A DNA stretch of 64,000 nucleotides from Selenomonas sputigena_A (lineage in GTDB: Bacteria > Bacillota > Negativicutes > Selenomonadales > Selenomonadaceae), in the NCBI RefSeq assembly GCF_051603425.1, contig NZ_CP194411.1:248001-312000 (forward strand). Direction: 5' to 3'. Positions 25,615 to 33,173 of the stretch are shown here, piece after piece (the first letter of the stretch is position 1; every line of letters starts with the position of its first letter). A program made the position numbers and the translations under genes. The notes under the pieces were generated by a model that was not told the origin of the DNA, made no database searches, and worked only from the letters and a program-made list of their open reading frames with translations.

Positions 25615-26268
25615 TCATGCGCCGAAAACGGCTTCATAGTCTTTGCGGAATTTTTCAATCCCCTGTTCCGTTAGCGGATGCAGCGTCATCTGCTCAATGA
25701 CCTTGTAGGGAACCGTCGCAATATCCGCCCCCGCCAAAGCGCAGTCAATGACATGGACCGGGTGGCGCACGCTGGCCGAGATGATTTCCGTCTCGATTCC
25801 ATGCGTATGAAAGATCTCCGATATGGTGCGCACGAGATCGATTCCCGGCACGGATATATCATCAAGACGTCCCAGGAAGGGAGATACATACGAGGCGCCG
25901 GCCCGCGCAGCCAAAAGCGCCTGCGCCGCATTGAAAATCAAGGTCACGTTCGTCCGGATTCCTTCCGCCGAGAGCACCTTCACAGCTTTCAGACCTTCGA
26001 CGGTCATAGGGATCTTCACAACCATGTTCTTATGGATGGCAGCAATCTCCCTTCCTTCAGCAATCATGCCCGCAGCATCCGTCGTCGTCGCCTTGACCTC
26101 GCCGCTGATCGGGCCGTCGACGATCGAAGCAATCTCTGCGATGACCTCCTTGAAATCCCTCCCTTCCTTGGCGATCAGCGACGGATTCGTCGTCACACCC
26201 GCAATGACCCCCATATCATTCGCCTTGCGAATATCCTCGACTTTCGCCGTGTCAATAAAAAATTTCAT
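25615..26268 (-). CDS. tal: Transaldolase, small (TalC/fructose-6-phosphate aldolase-like) type
   Basis: A 217-residue class I aldolase of the short transaldolase family. MKFFIDTAKVEDIRKAND, VTTNPSLIAKEGRDF, VVKIPMTVEGLKAVKVL with the Schiff-base lysine, and YVSPFLGRLDD are visible. It exchanges dihydroxyacetone units in the non-oxidative pentose phosphate pathway, or acts as a fructose-6-phosphate aldolase. The ATG at 26268 is six bases from GGGGGG; the Met at 26274 is too close. First gene of the polyol operon, directly after the promoter. Confidence 0.92.
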   Translation of the reverse strand: MKFFIDTAKVEDIRKANDMGVIAGVTTNPSLIAKEGRDFKEVIAEIASIVDGPISGEVKATTTDAAGMIAEGREIAAIHKNMVVKIPMTVEGLKAVKVLSAEGIRTNVTLIFNAAQALLAARAGASYVSPFLGRLDDISVPGIDLVRTISEIFHTHGIETEIISASVRHPVHVIDCALAGADIATVPYKVIEQMTLHPLTEQGIEKFRKDYEAVFGA

Positions 26269-26316
26269 CAACATCCCCCCTGTTGTTTATGATTAGATAG
26301 AACTTTTATATATCGT

Positions 26317-26345
26317 ATTATATCATTTGATATTCTTTAAAGCAA
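26317..26345 (-). promoter_or_regulatory. Predicted promoter of the polyol operon
   Basis: TTGCTT (26345-26340), 17-base spacer, perfect TATAAT (26322-26317) on the minus strand, 49 bp before the transaldolase ATG. Confidence 0.6.
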
Positions 26346-26670
26346 TATATCTTTTGAAAAATCTTACAATTCATCATATTGTCCTAAATCAGCAGAAAAA
26401 GTTTGCTTAATTCCTATGGAATTACCATCCTGTATGAAAAATCTCCCAAAAAATCATCAATAAACAATATCAGAATCTCTGTTTCGTAAAAGAACATCAA
26501 TAAACCATATAATAGGACAGGATGGCAGCTTCCCCCTTCTCGATATAAACCACACCCTGCCGTTTCTTTACATAACAGAGGGCAATTGATTTGTGCCCTT
26601 GAGGCTTGGCCTTTTAAGCTTCCAGAAAATCGTTTCTACGTTAAATAGGACAAAGACATTTTTAATGATA
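26346..26670. other. A+T-rich intergenic region with a 40-bp-spaced direct repeat
   Basis: No gene recognised. CATCAATAAACaATAT at 26455-26470 recurs as CATCAATAAACcATAT at 26495-26510, 15 of 16 bases identical and spaced by exactly 40 bp. The pair lies 110-165 bp upstream of the polyol operon -35 and could bind a regulator. Confidence 0.45.
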
Positions 26671-26699
26671 TTGACAGGACTTTTTATCTATGGTACTAT
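26671..26699 (+). promoter_or_regulatory. Predicted promoter of the PilZ gene
   Basis: Consensus TTGACA at 26671, 17-base spacer, TACTAT at 26694-26699. The PilZ ATG follows 81 bp later with GGAGG at about 26768. Confidence 0.65.
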
Positions 26700-26780
26700 A
26701 GGTTCAGATGAACGGATATGAAAAACGGTTCCCTTTTTAAAATTCCCGGAACTTGAACTGCTTTTTGGAGGAAATGTCAC

Positions 26781-27428
26781 ATGATTTGCACCATTGTGCC
26801 GGAGGCGGCGCTGGAAGCGGGACAGATGCTTTATTTTCAGGAAGAGAATCGCCCGCATCTATGGGAAGGGCGGCTTCTTGAAATCACGGAGGATAAACTC
26901 CTCGTCAGCATCTGTCCCGCTTCCGATTCCTCGTCCCACGACATTTCTCCTCGGACGCGCCTGCGCTGCTCCGCCCCTCTGGAGAACTGCACCTACCGCT
27001 TCTCTGCTGCCTTTTGCGGCAATGCGCCGCTTGACGGACGCATCTGGTACGTCGAGAAGCCCACGACGATTGTTTGCCAACAGCGTCGTTCTTGGCGGGT
27101 TCCTGTAACTCTGCCCATAAACCTGCAGCCGAAAGAACAGGAAGCTTTCCCGGTGCTGCCGCAAAAGGCGACGCTCGTCGATATCGGCGGGCACGGCCTC
27201 TGCTTTGTCTCGCCTATTCCATTCCCTGAGGGCATGCGCCTTTCCATCGAGATTCCCGCCCTGCCCTGGGAGAGCAAGCAGGCTGTCGTCCGGCGCTCCG
27301 CTGCACTCAACAGCCTTGCAGGTCCCATCCACCATATCGGGGCGCTTCTGGAGCAGCCCCTTTCCCGACAGGAACAGGAGGAGCTCTTGCATCATGTCCA
27401 CTCGCTCCAAAAAGAATATCCCATATAA
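26781..27428 (+). CDS. PilZ-domain c-di-GMP-binding protein (YcgR-like)
   Basis: A 215-residue protein with an N-terminal YcgR-N-like domain and a C-terminal PilZ domain. The c-di-GMP motif RxxxR is read in QQRRSWRVPV near residue 102, and the second motif [DN]xSxxG appears as DIGGHGLCFVS, with Gly for Ser. Such proteins slow flagella or alter polysaccharide output when c-di-GMP rises. It stands alone with its own promoter and terminator. The EAL protein at 29940-31916 is a possible functional partner, an inference from proximity. Confidence 0.85.
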   Translation: MICTIVPEAALEAGQMLYFQEENRPHLWEGRLLEITEDKLLVSICPASDSSSHDISPRTRLRCSAPLENCTYRFSAAFCGNAPLDGRIWYVEKPTTIVCQQRRSWRVPVTLPINLQPKEQEAFPVLPQKATLVDIGGHGLCFVSPIPFPEGMRLSIEIPALPWESKQAVVRRSAALNSLAGPIHHIGALLEQPLSRQEQEELLHHVHSLQKEYPI

Positions 27429-27460
27429 GACCGCGGGCTTTTACCTCTTCTGCACAAAAA

Positions 27461-27499
27461 AATCCCCCGGAAGCAGTCCATGACTGTACCCGGGGGATT
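27461..27499. terminator. Bidirectional terminator after the PilZ gene
   Basis: Perfect stem AATCCCCCGG / CCGGGGGATT with a 19-base loop, A run before and T run after. It serves the plus PilZ gene and the convergent M18 gene. Confidence 0.8.
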
Positions 27500-27569
27500 T
27501 TTATTACAGTTTTACGACGCACGGTGAAAAGGCGCTTCCCGCAAGACGAACACCGCACCCACCACTTTT

Positions 27570-28910
27570 TCAGGCAAAAAATGCCTGCAGCAGCTTTTCG
27601 AGCGCGGCCTGGTCGCCAATGCCCATGGTCTCGCATGCCGAATGCATGGCGAGCACAGGGAGGCCGATGTCCATCGTGCGCACAGGAACGAACGATGAGG
27701 CAATCGCGCCCAGCGTCGAGCCGCCGCGGCTGTCCGAGCGGTTCACGAACATCTGGCACGGGATCGCCGCCGCCTCGGCCAAGGCACGGATGACAGCCAC
27801 TGCCTCCGCATCGCCCGCATAAGCCTGCGAAGCAGCCTGCTTCAATACGATGCCGCCGCCAAGCACAGGATGCGCACTCGGATCGCTCTTGTCACGATGC
27901 GAAGGATGAAGCCCATGCGCCACATCAACGGAAAGCAGAAAACCTTTCGCCAGATCCTGCGAAAGCACCTCTTCCGTCAAACCGCAGGCGCAATATATAC
28001 GCCGCAGCACCTCGTGCAGGACAGTCGAGCCCGCCCCCTGCTTCGTGCGGCTGCCGACCTCCTCGTTGTCAAAAAACGCGGCGAGGCGGACCCCCTCCGA
28101 AGCCCTTGCCTTCTCCATTCCCTTGAGGCAGGCAAGCACGGAAGTTAGATTGTCAAGACGCGGCGCGGAAACAAATTCTCCGGAAAGACCCAGCGCACAG
28201 CCTTCTTCCACAGGGTATGCGCCAAGCTCATAGGAAAGGACGTCCTGTGTCTCTGCGCCGCAGGCTTTCGCCAGCCACGTGAGGAAGAAGCCCTGCTCCT
28301 CTTCCGTATGCCGCATCTCTTCTTCCTTCGTTTCGCACCTCTCTTTTCCTTCCGCTCCATCGAGCAAGGCTGCCAGAGGCAGCATGTCCTTCTGTGCATT
28401 GAGTGCACCTGCCTCATTGACTTCGCGGTCCATATGGATGGCGAGGCTCGGTATCACCAACAGCGGTTTACGAAAGTCCACAAGTCGTACTTCCGGCTGA
28501 AACGGGCTCGCACCGCGCAGAACGACCTTGCCTGCCAGCCCCAACGGACGATCAAGCCATGTCCGGAGGATGAGCCCGCCATACGGCTCGACATTCAGAC
28601 TGCCATAACCATCCTGCACCATCGCCGCCAGCGGCTTCACACGAAAGCACGGAAAGTCCGTATGAGCCGCCGCCATGCGCAGCGCGCCCGGCAGAGCGCC
28701 CACAGAAAAAGCGATCAATGACGAACCGTAGACGTCGACGAAATAACGTCCGCCGCACGCCAGCTTCTTCTCCCAGCTCTCCTCTCGCCTGAGCTCCTGG
28801 AATCCCGCCCGCCGCAGCCTCGCTGCGATCTCCGTCACAACATGGAAAGGCGATGTGCACCTGCCGATAAAAGCCAGCAGCTCATCTGCCGGATCGTTTG
28901 CTTTTCTCAT
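27570..28910 (-). CDS. M18-family aminopeptidase (type 2, ApeB/DAP-like)
   Basis: A 446-residue M18 peptidase. Motifs: MAAAHTDFPCFRVKP with the first His-Asp, ALNAQKDMLPLAALL, AAFFDNEEVGSRTKQGAGS with the catalytic Glu pair, SVDVAHGLHPSHRDKSDP, GGGIVLKQAAS and the final LPVLAMHSACETMG. It acts on N-terminal acidic or neutral residues in related enzymes. It is only distantly like the M18 gene at 6536-7930 (shorter metal segments, different order of spacers), so the two are not a recent duplicate. Confidence 0.92.
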   Translation of the reverse strand: MRKANDPADELLAFIGRCTSPFHVVTEIAARLRRAGFQELRREESWEKKLACGGRYFVDVYGSSLIAFSVGALPGALRMAAAHTDFPCFRVKPLAAMVQDGYGSLNVEPYGGLILRTWLDRPLGLAGKVVLRGASPFQPEVRLVDFRKPLLVIPSLAIHMDREVNEAGALNAQKDMLPLAALLDGAEGKERCETKEEEMRHTEEEQGFFLTWLAKACGAETQDVLSYELGAYPVEEGCALGLSGEFVSAPRLDNLTSVLACLKGMEKARASEGVRLAAFFDNEEVGSRTKQGAGSTVLHEVLRRIYCACGLTEEVLSQDLAKGFLLSVDVAHGLHPSHRDKSDPSAHPVLGGGIVLKQAASQAYAGDAEAVAVIRALAEAAAIPCQMFVNRSDSRGGSTLGAIASSFVPVRTMDIGLPVLAMHSACETMGIGDQAALEKLLQAFFA

Positions 28911-28952
28911 CGAATGGCTTCCTCCGTTCTCCTGTATTTCACAAATTTTTCA

Positions 28953-29001
28953 CAAATACAAAGACGCGCCTTCCCCACGGGCGAGCGCGTCTTTGTATTT
29001 G
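28953..29001 (-). terminator. Terminator after the PE-repeat membrane protein gene
   Basis: Stem CAAATACAAAGACGCGC / GCGCGTCTTTGTATTTG with a short GC-rich loop, between the genes at 29040 and 28910. Confidence 0.75.
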
Positions 29002-29039
29002 CCGGGCAAAAGCCCTCCTAGAAACTTCCGCCGCGCTCA

Positions 29040-29888
29040 TCAGGGTTCGCGTTCGCCCGAGAGCGTGATCTTTCCCGGGCGCAGCGGCGCCCATATCTCA
29101 CCCATGCGGTTAAAGCGGGCGGGAGCATCGAGCTCCAGATGCGTATATTCCTTGCCTTCCTCGTAATTCGAGGCAAAGGCTTCCTTCATTCCCCTGAAGC
29201 GATGGCGTTCCTCATTATATATGAGGGCAGGATTCGGTACAACATGGTAATCGTCGGAACCTTCCTGCTGTATACCCCAAAAATCACCGCCCTCCATCGT
29301 CTGGAAGGTCGGAGGAGTGTTCGGGTTTTCCTTGCGTACCTCCGGATTGGTGCAGGAAAAGGTTTCCACCTGGTACTCCTGCAGGAGATTGCTCGTACGC
29401 ATCTCGCGCAAACTTTTATCCTCAATGGCATTGACTTTGCCATACTCGTCTACAAAACGGTCGAGCAGCGGCACCTCCGGAGCCGGCGCCGGCTCCGGCT
29501 CCGGCTCAGGTTCCGGCTCCGGTTCGGGTTCCGGCTCAGGCTCAGGCAGCGGCTCGGGCATGACAGGCTCGGGCCGCTTTTTTTTCGATGCATCGCTGTT
29601 TTCCAGCTTCCAACGCAGATCCCCGAGTTCATTTTTCAGTTTCATGTAACCAACGAGCCCGACAACGATCAAAGCAACAAGCATAAAGATCAGGAAGGCT
29701 TCTATCATAATCGTCAGATGATAGAAGTTCTCGACCGTTTCGAGAAGATTCCCCACATTGCCGCGAATCTGTTCAAGTTCCTGCGGATCGACGCGTGCGG
29801 CAAGGACGCATTCCCCTGCTGCCGCAAAAGCAGCCGCTGTCAGAGCGGCGATACGCACGCCTGCACGGCTCCCCAGCCTCTTTGCCAT
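29040..29888 (-). CDS. Membrane protein with a Pro-Glu repeat, function unknown
   Basis: A 282-residue protein not assigned to a family. It has an N-terminal signal-like segment (VRIAALTAAAFAAAGECVLA), a short region with one strong membrane span at about residues 60-82 (IEAFLIFMLVALIVVGLVG), a basic stop (SKKKRPEP), then about nine Pro-Glu pairs and a soluble C-terminal part (LLDRFVDEYGKVNAIED; RHRFRGMKEAFASNYEEG). The PE stretch could be a rigid spacer across the periplasm, as in TonB; no TonB C-terminal motif is seen. Start at 29888 after GAGAGGG. It follows the EAL gene by 51 bp. Confidence 0.78.
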   Translation of the reverse strand: MAKRLGSRAGVRIAALTAAAFAAAGECVLAARVDPQELEQIRGNVGNLLETVENFYHLTIMIEAFLIFMLVALIVVGLVGYMKLKNELGDLRWKLENSDASKKKRPEPVMPEPLPEPEPEPEPEPEPEPEPEPAPAPEVPLLDRFVDEYGKVNAIEDKSLREMRTSNLLQEYQVETFSCTNPEVRKENPNTPPTFQTMEGGDFWGIQQEGSDDYHVVPNPALIYNEERHRFRGMKEAFASNYEEGKEYTHLELDAPARFNRMGEIWAPLRPGKITLSGEREP

Positions 29889-29939
29889 TTCCAGCACCCT
29901 CTCATCCCGGCAGGCCAGTGCCCTGCCGCACCACTGATC

Positions 29940-31916
29940 TCATCCGAAGTATTTTGCCTCAAACTCCTCGACAGGCATGGGCTTCGCAAAGAAATATCCC
30001 TGAAACATGTCACTGCCGAGCTCCCTGAGACAGTCGACCTGCTCCTGCGTTTCCACGCCTTCCGTAATGACGCGCATGCCAAGGCTTTTGGACATGGCGA
30101 TGACGGAATCGAGAATGACTGCGCTGCGCCGGGGATTTCCCGTCTGGCGCAAAAAGCCCATATCGATCTTCAATATATCGGCCTCTATATCCTTGAGCAT
30201 GGAAAGCGAGGAATAACCGCTGCCGAAGTCGTCAATCTCAACCTCGAAACCCGCGTCCTGCAGCTGACCGATCAAAGAGCGGTATCGTTCGATATCGCTC
30301 ATAAGCGCTGTCTCCGTGATTTCGAGCTTGAGCTTTCGCGGCTCAATCCCATGCCTTTTGACAATATCGAGCATTGTCTGGTAGATATCAATATGGAGCA
30401 AATCGCGCACGGAAATATTAACGGAGAGATGCAGCCTCTCCTTTTCCGTGCCCTGCCAACGCCCCAGAAGCGCTGCCGCCTCTTCCCAGACGTAATGGTC
30501 CAGGAGATGCACAAGTCCTGCATTTTCCAAGATGCCGATGAACTGTCCCGGCGTGAGAAGGCCTTTTTCCGGATGCTTCCAACGCACAAGCGCCTCAGCC
30601 CCCAGAAGCGCACCCTCCACCGATACCTGCGGCTGCAAATAGACGGCGAACTCTTTTTTCGCCAATCCCGCATCAAAACCGCCCAAAATCTCTTTTTCAC
30701 GCAGGGTACGTTCCATCAGGGCATCGTCATAGTAGGCAATCCTGCAGCTGTTCTCATTCCGCAGCAGAGTGAGCGCGAGATGCGCCCGATCGCACATGAC
30801 AGAAACAGGCATCCCGGGCTCTTGGATCTCGTAAATGCCGAGATGGATATTGAGCTTGTAGGCTTTGCTGTCGATACATTTTGCAATCAGCTCCAGGCGT
30901 GTGAGAAGATTTTTCTCGCTGAAGCGCCCCTTTTCGACATAGGCGGCGAAATGATCCCCGTGCAGCCGTCCGCAGACGCCGGAATCCATGGCGATTTCCA
31001 CAAAAAAGTCCGCCAGTCCCTTGAGGATCTCATTGCCCTTTTCCTGTCCAAAAAGCTCGTTGACAAGCTTGAAATCCTTGATATTGGAGCAGACGATGCA
31101 GCGCTCTCCCTTGAGACCGTAATCCAGCTCCTCGCGCACAGCCTCATAGAAGCCCTCGTCATTGTAGAGCCCCGTGAGCTTATCAAGTGCCCAGCGCGTA
31201 TCCTGCTGCCCCGGTTCCTCCTGATTTTTATCGTAGACGGAATAATAGTAGCCCTTGTAGCGGCTGTCCACATCGAAGAGCTTTTCACCCGTCACGACAT
31301 AAGTAAACTTCTCCCCCGCGATAAAAAAATCCTGCTCCCATGAAGCGCTATTTTTCTCAGGATCTTCCGCGCTCTCGTCCTTGACCCACGCATTGAAAAA
31401 ACGCTGCAGCAAAAGCAGTTCCCCAGGCGGCACCTGGAAAAGGCGGTACGCCTCGAGATTGGCATAGATGCATTCATCTTCCACATTGAAACAAATTGCC
31501 CCGGCGTTCGCCCGCTTGATGCTGCGCGAGAGAAGCTGCAGCAGGTCGCGGTCGCGCATCTCACGCAGCGCTTCGTTCCTTGGGTACTTCGTCACAAGCT
31601 CCATCGCGCAGGAGACGACATCTCCTCCGGCAAGCACGACCTCGACAGGCGCCGAAAGCACATGGAAAACCTGATCGCCCATGATCTCGTCCTTTTCCAA
31701 TTTCGACTGCGTCTTGCTCGCACAGAAGCTCGTGCAGTGGCGGCAGCGGCGTGAACGCCCCCATGTGCTGAAACAATGCCCTTCAAGCTGGATGCTCCCA
31801 TCGTCCTCGAAGTAGATCTCAGCGCATGCCGCCACATCCACGAAACGCACGATGTCGTAGATCGGCGCAAGGTTTTCCTTTAGACGGCGCACCTCTTCCA
31901 CAGTGAATCTCGCCAT
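29940..31916 (-). CDS. Cys-rich sensor, degenerate GGDEF and EAL c-di-GMP phosphodiesterase
   Basis: A 658-residue signalling protein. The N-terminus (residues 1-100) contains HCFSTWGRSRRCRHCTSFC, a Cys cluster suited to a metal or Fe-S centre. A PAS-like segment follows (residues 125-240), then a GGDEF domain whose signature reads LHGDHF and so is probably catalytically dead. The EAL domain keeps AEALVRWKHPEKG, SVNISVRDL, LEITETALM, IDDFGSGYSSL, LKIDMGF, EGVETQEQ and QGYFFAKP, so c-di-GMP hydrolysis is predicted. No membrane span is seen. Found upstream of the PE-repeat gene on the same strand. Confidence 0.92.
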   Translation of the reverse strand: MARFTVEEVRRLKENLAPIYDIVRFVDVAACAEIYFEDDGSIQLEGHCFSTWGRSRRCRHCTSFCASKTQSKLEKDEIMGDQVFHVLSAPVEVVLAGGDVVSCAMELVTKYPRNEALREMRDRDLLQLLSRSIKRANAGAICFNVEDECIYANLEAYRLFQVPPGELLLLQRFFNAWVKDESAEDPEKNSASWEQDFFIAGEKFTYVVTGEKLFDVDSRYKGYYYSVYDKNQEEPGQQDTRWALDKLTGLYNDEGFYEAVREELDYGLKGERCIVCSNIKDFKLVNELFGQEKGNEILKGLADFFVEIAMDSGVCGRLHGDHFAAYVEKGRFSEKNLLTRLELIAKCIDSKAYKLNIHLGIYEIQEPGMPVSVMCDRAHLALTLLRNENSCRIAYYDDALMERTLREKEILGGFDAGLAKKEFAVYLQPQVSVEGALLGAEALVRWKHPEKGLLTPGQFIGILENAGLVHLLDHYVWEEAAALLGRWQGTEKERLHLSVNISVRDLLHIDIYQTMLDIVKRHGIEPRKLKLEITETALMSDIERYRSLIGQLQDAGFEVEIDDFGSGYSSLSMLKDIEADILKIDMGFLRQTGNPRRSAVILDSVIAMSKSLGMRVITEGVETQEQVDCLRELGSDMFQGYFFAKPMPVEEFEAKYFG

Positions 31917-32214
31917 GCGTCTTCCCCCTTGTACCGCGGTATAGATAGTACGACCATCACCCCGGGTCTTTTCTCTTAAATCTCATTATTTTCTCCGTCT
32001 ATTTTACCATGTATACGGGCGGTGCACAATATCCATAAAGTGGATCATTCGACCTCGCAGCATCTATTCTCATCATTATATCATGACCGGCTCATTCTCG
32101 CTCAGCGAGGCGGAAATCCTTCTTTTTATTATTCTTCATTCTGATATCCTCTCCATGAAATAAGACCTCTGCCGTAAAAGCGGGCAAAGCCGTCATCTAA
32201 ATGCTTTTCCGGCA
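31917..32214. other. Intergenic region with a degenerate repeat core
   Basis: No gene or RNA recognised. At 31998-32050 the sequence CTATTTTACCATG followed by GGGCGGTGCACAATATCCATAAAGTGGAT (in two parts) resembles the repeat blocks at 51.0-51.4 kb in degenerate form. Confidence 0.4.
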
Positions 32215-32769
32215 TTACAACACATGACGTACAGCAAAGGACGGCGGCGCGCAGAGGCGACGGCAGGCAGCCGCTTCGGGCAGGCATTCCATGCAGGAAG
32301 ACAGGGATTTTCCTCCGACGAGCATCCCGGGCGCAATCTCCAGAAGGGGCAGAAGCACGAAAGCGCGTTTCTCAAGATAGGGATGCGGCAGGCAGAGATC
32401 GGGCAGCTGCAGCACAAGGTTTCCGTCCCCCGTGCCGTCGTCCGCACAGAGTAAATCGATATCGATCGTGCGCGGCCCCCAATGCGTGCGTCGAACACGC
32501 CCCAGGGCGCGCTCGACGGCCTGTGCCCGACGCAGCAGAACGAGCGGCAGAAGACGCGTCCTGAATACGGCGACGGCATTGATGAAATCGTCCTGTTCCG
32601 TATCGCCCCAAGGCGGCGTACCATAAAAAGAGGATACACGAACAAGCCGGGTATCCTCCAGATGCGCGAGCAGGCGCAGGGCCCGCCGCAAGGAAGCGCG
32701 CCGGTCGCCCATGTTTGCGCCAAGACCGATATAGATGAGATAGGGAGCGGACGCAAGTCCGGGACGCAT
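32215..32769 (-). CDS. folK: 6-hydroxymethyl-7,8-dihydropterin pyrophosphokinase
   Basis: About 184 residues. FolK adds pyrophosphate from ATP to the pterin before dihydropteroate synthase. Visible motifs are YIGLGANMGDRRASL, SSFYGTPPWGDTEQDDFINA, and THWGPRTIDIDLLCADD with the Asp pair for magnesium, then LPHPYLEKRAFVL. ATG at 32769 has GGGAGAGG just upstream and gives the usual N-terminus; an ATG at 32814 that overlaps the folB stop (ATGA) is an alternative. Last gene of folE-folP-folB-folK. Confidence 0.94.
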   Translation of the reverse strand: MRPGLASAPYLIYIGLGANMGDRRASLRRALRLLAHLEDTRLVRVSSFYGTPPWGDTEQDDFINAVAVFRTRLLPLVLLRRAQAVERALGRVRRTHWGPRTIDIDLLCADDGTGDGNLVLQLPDLCLPHPYLEKRAFVLLPLLEIAPGMLVGGKSLSSCMECLPEAAACRRLCAPPSFAVRHVL

Positions 32770-32810
32770 TTCCTCTCCCGTCTTCAGTATACGAGAGCAC
32801 GTCCTGCGGC

Positions 32811-33173
32811 TCATGTGCGGCTCCTCTCGATACGCACGCAAACATCTTGAAAATCGCCGCCTATAGGCGCCATGGGCTTGTGCACGGCGACTTCGATGCG
32901 CTGCAGGGGATACTCAGCGAGAATGCGGGAAGCGATTTCCTCCGCCACCCTTTCTATGAGGTTTCGCGGCGTCCCCTCGACAATGCTGCGGATCGAGTCA
33001 AAAACAGCTGCATAGTTCACCGTATGGCTCAGATCATCCGTCTTCCCGGCTTTCTGCATATCGAGATAAAGCACGGCATCGACGAGAAATTTCTGTCCTT
33101 CTCCCCGCTCCTCCGGCAGGCAGCCATGAAAGCCGAAAAAGGCCATCCCCAAAAGTTCAATCCTGTCCTGCAT
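32811..33173 (-). CDS. folB: Dihydroneopterin aldolase
   Basis: A 120-residue FolB. MQDRIELLGMAFFGFHGCLP, EERGEGQKFLVDAVLY, DLSHTVNYAAVFD, NLIERVAEEIA and the catalytic lysine in VAVHKPMAPI are all present. It cleaves dihydroneopterin to the hydroxymethyl pterin used by FolK. Start ATG at 33173 follows GGAGGGAAGG; it overlaps the end of folP by 17 bp. Confidence 0.94.
   Translation of the reverse strand: MQDRIELLGMAFFGFHGCLPEERGEGQKFLVDAVLYLDMQKAGKTDDLSHTVNYAAVFDSIRSIVEGTPRNLIERVAEEIASRILAEYPLQRIEVAVHKPMAPIGGDFQDVCVRIERSRT

Noticed and set aside
18551..26268. Plain sorbitol (glucitol) operon
   Set aside because: The PTS fits, but no short-chain sorbitol-6-phosphate dehydrogenase is present and the pentose phosphate set is unusual for sorbitol.
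26514..26670. Transposase remnant in the 26.5-kb intergenic region
   Set aside because: Translations on both strands gave no recognisable motif and several stops.
26794..27108. Alternative plus frame overlapping the PilZ gene
   Set aside because: No ribosome site; the PilZ frame has promoter, ribosome site and domain motifs.
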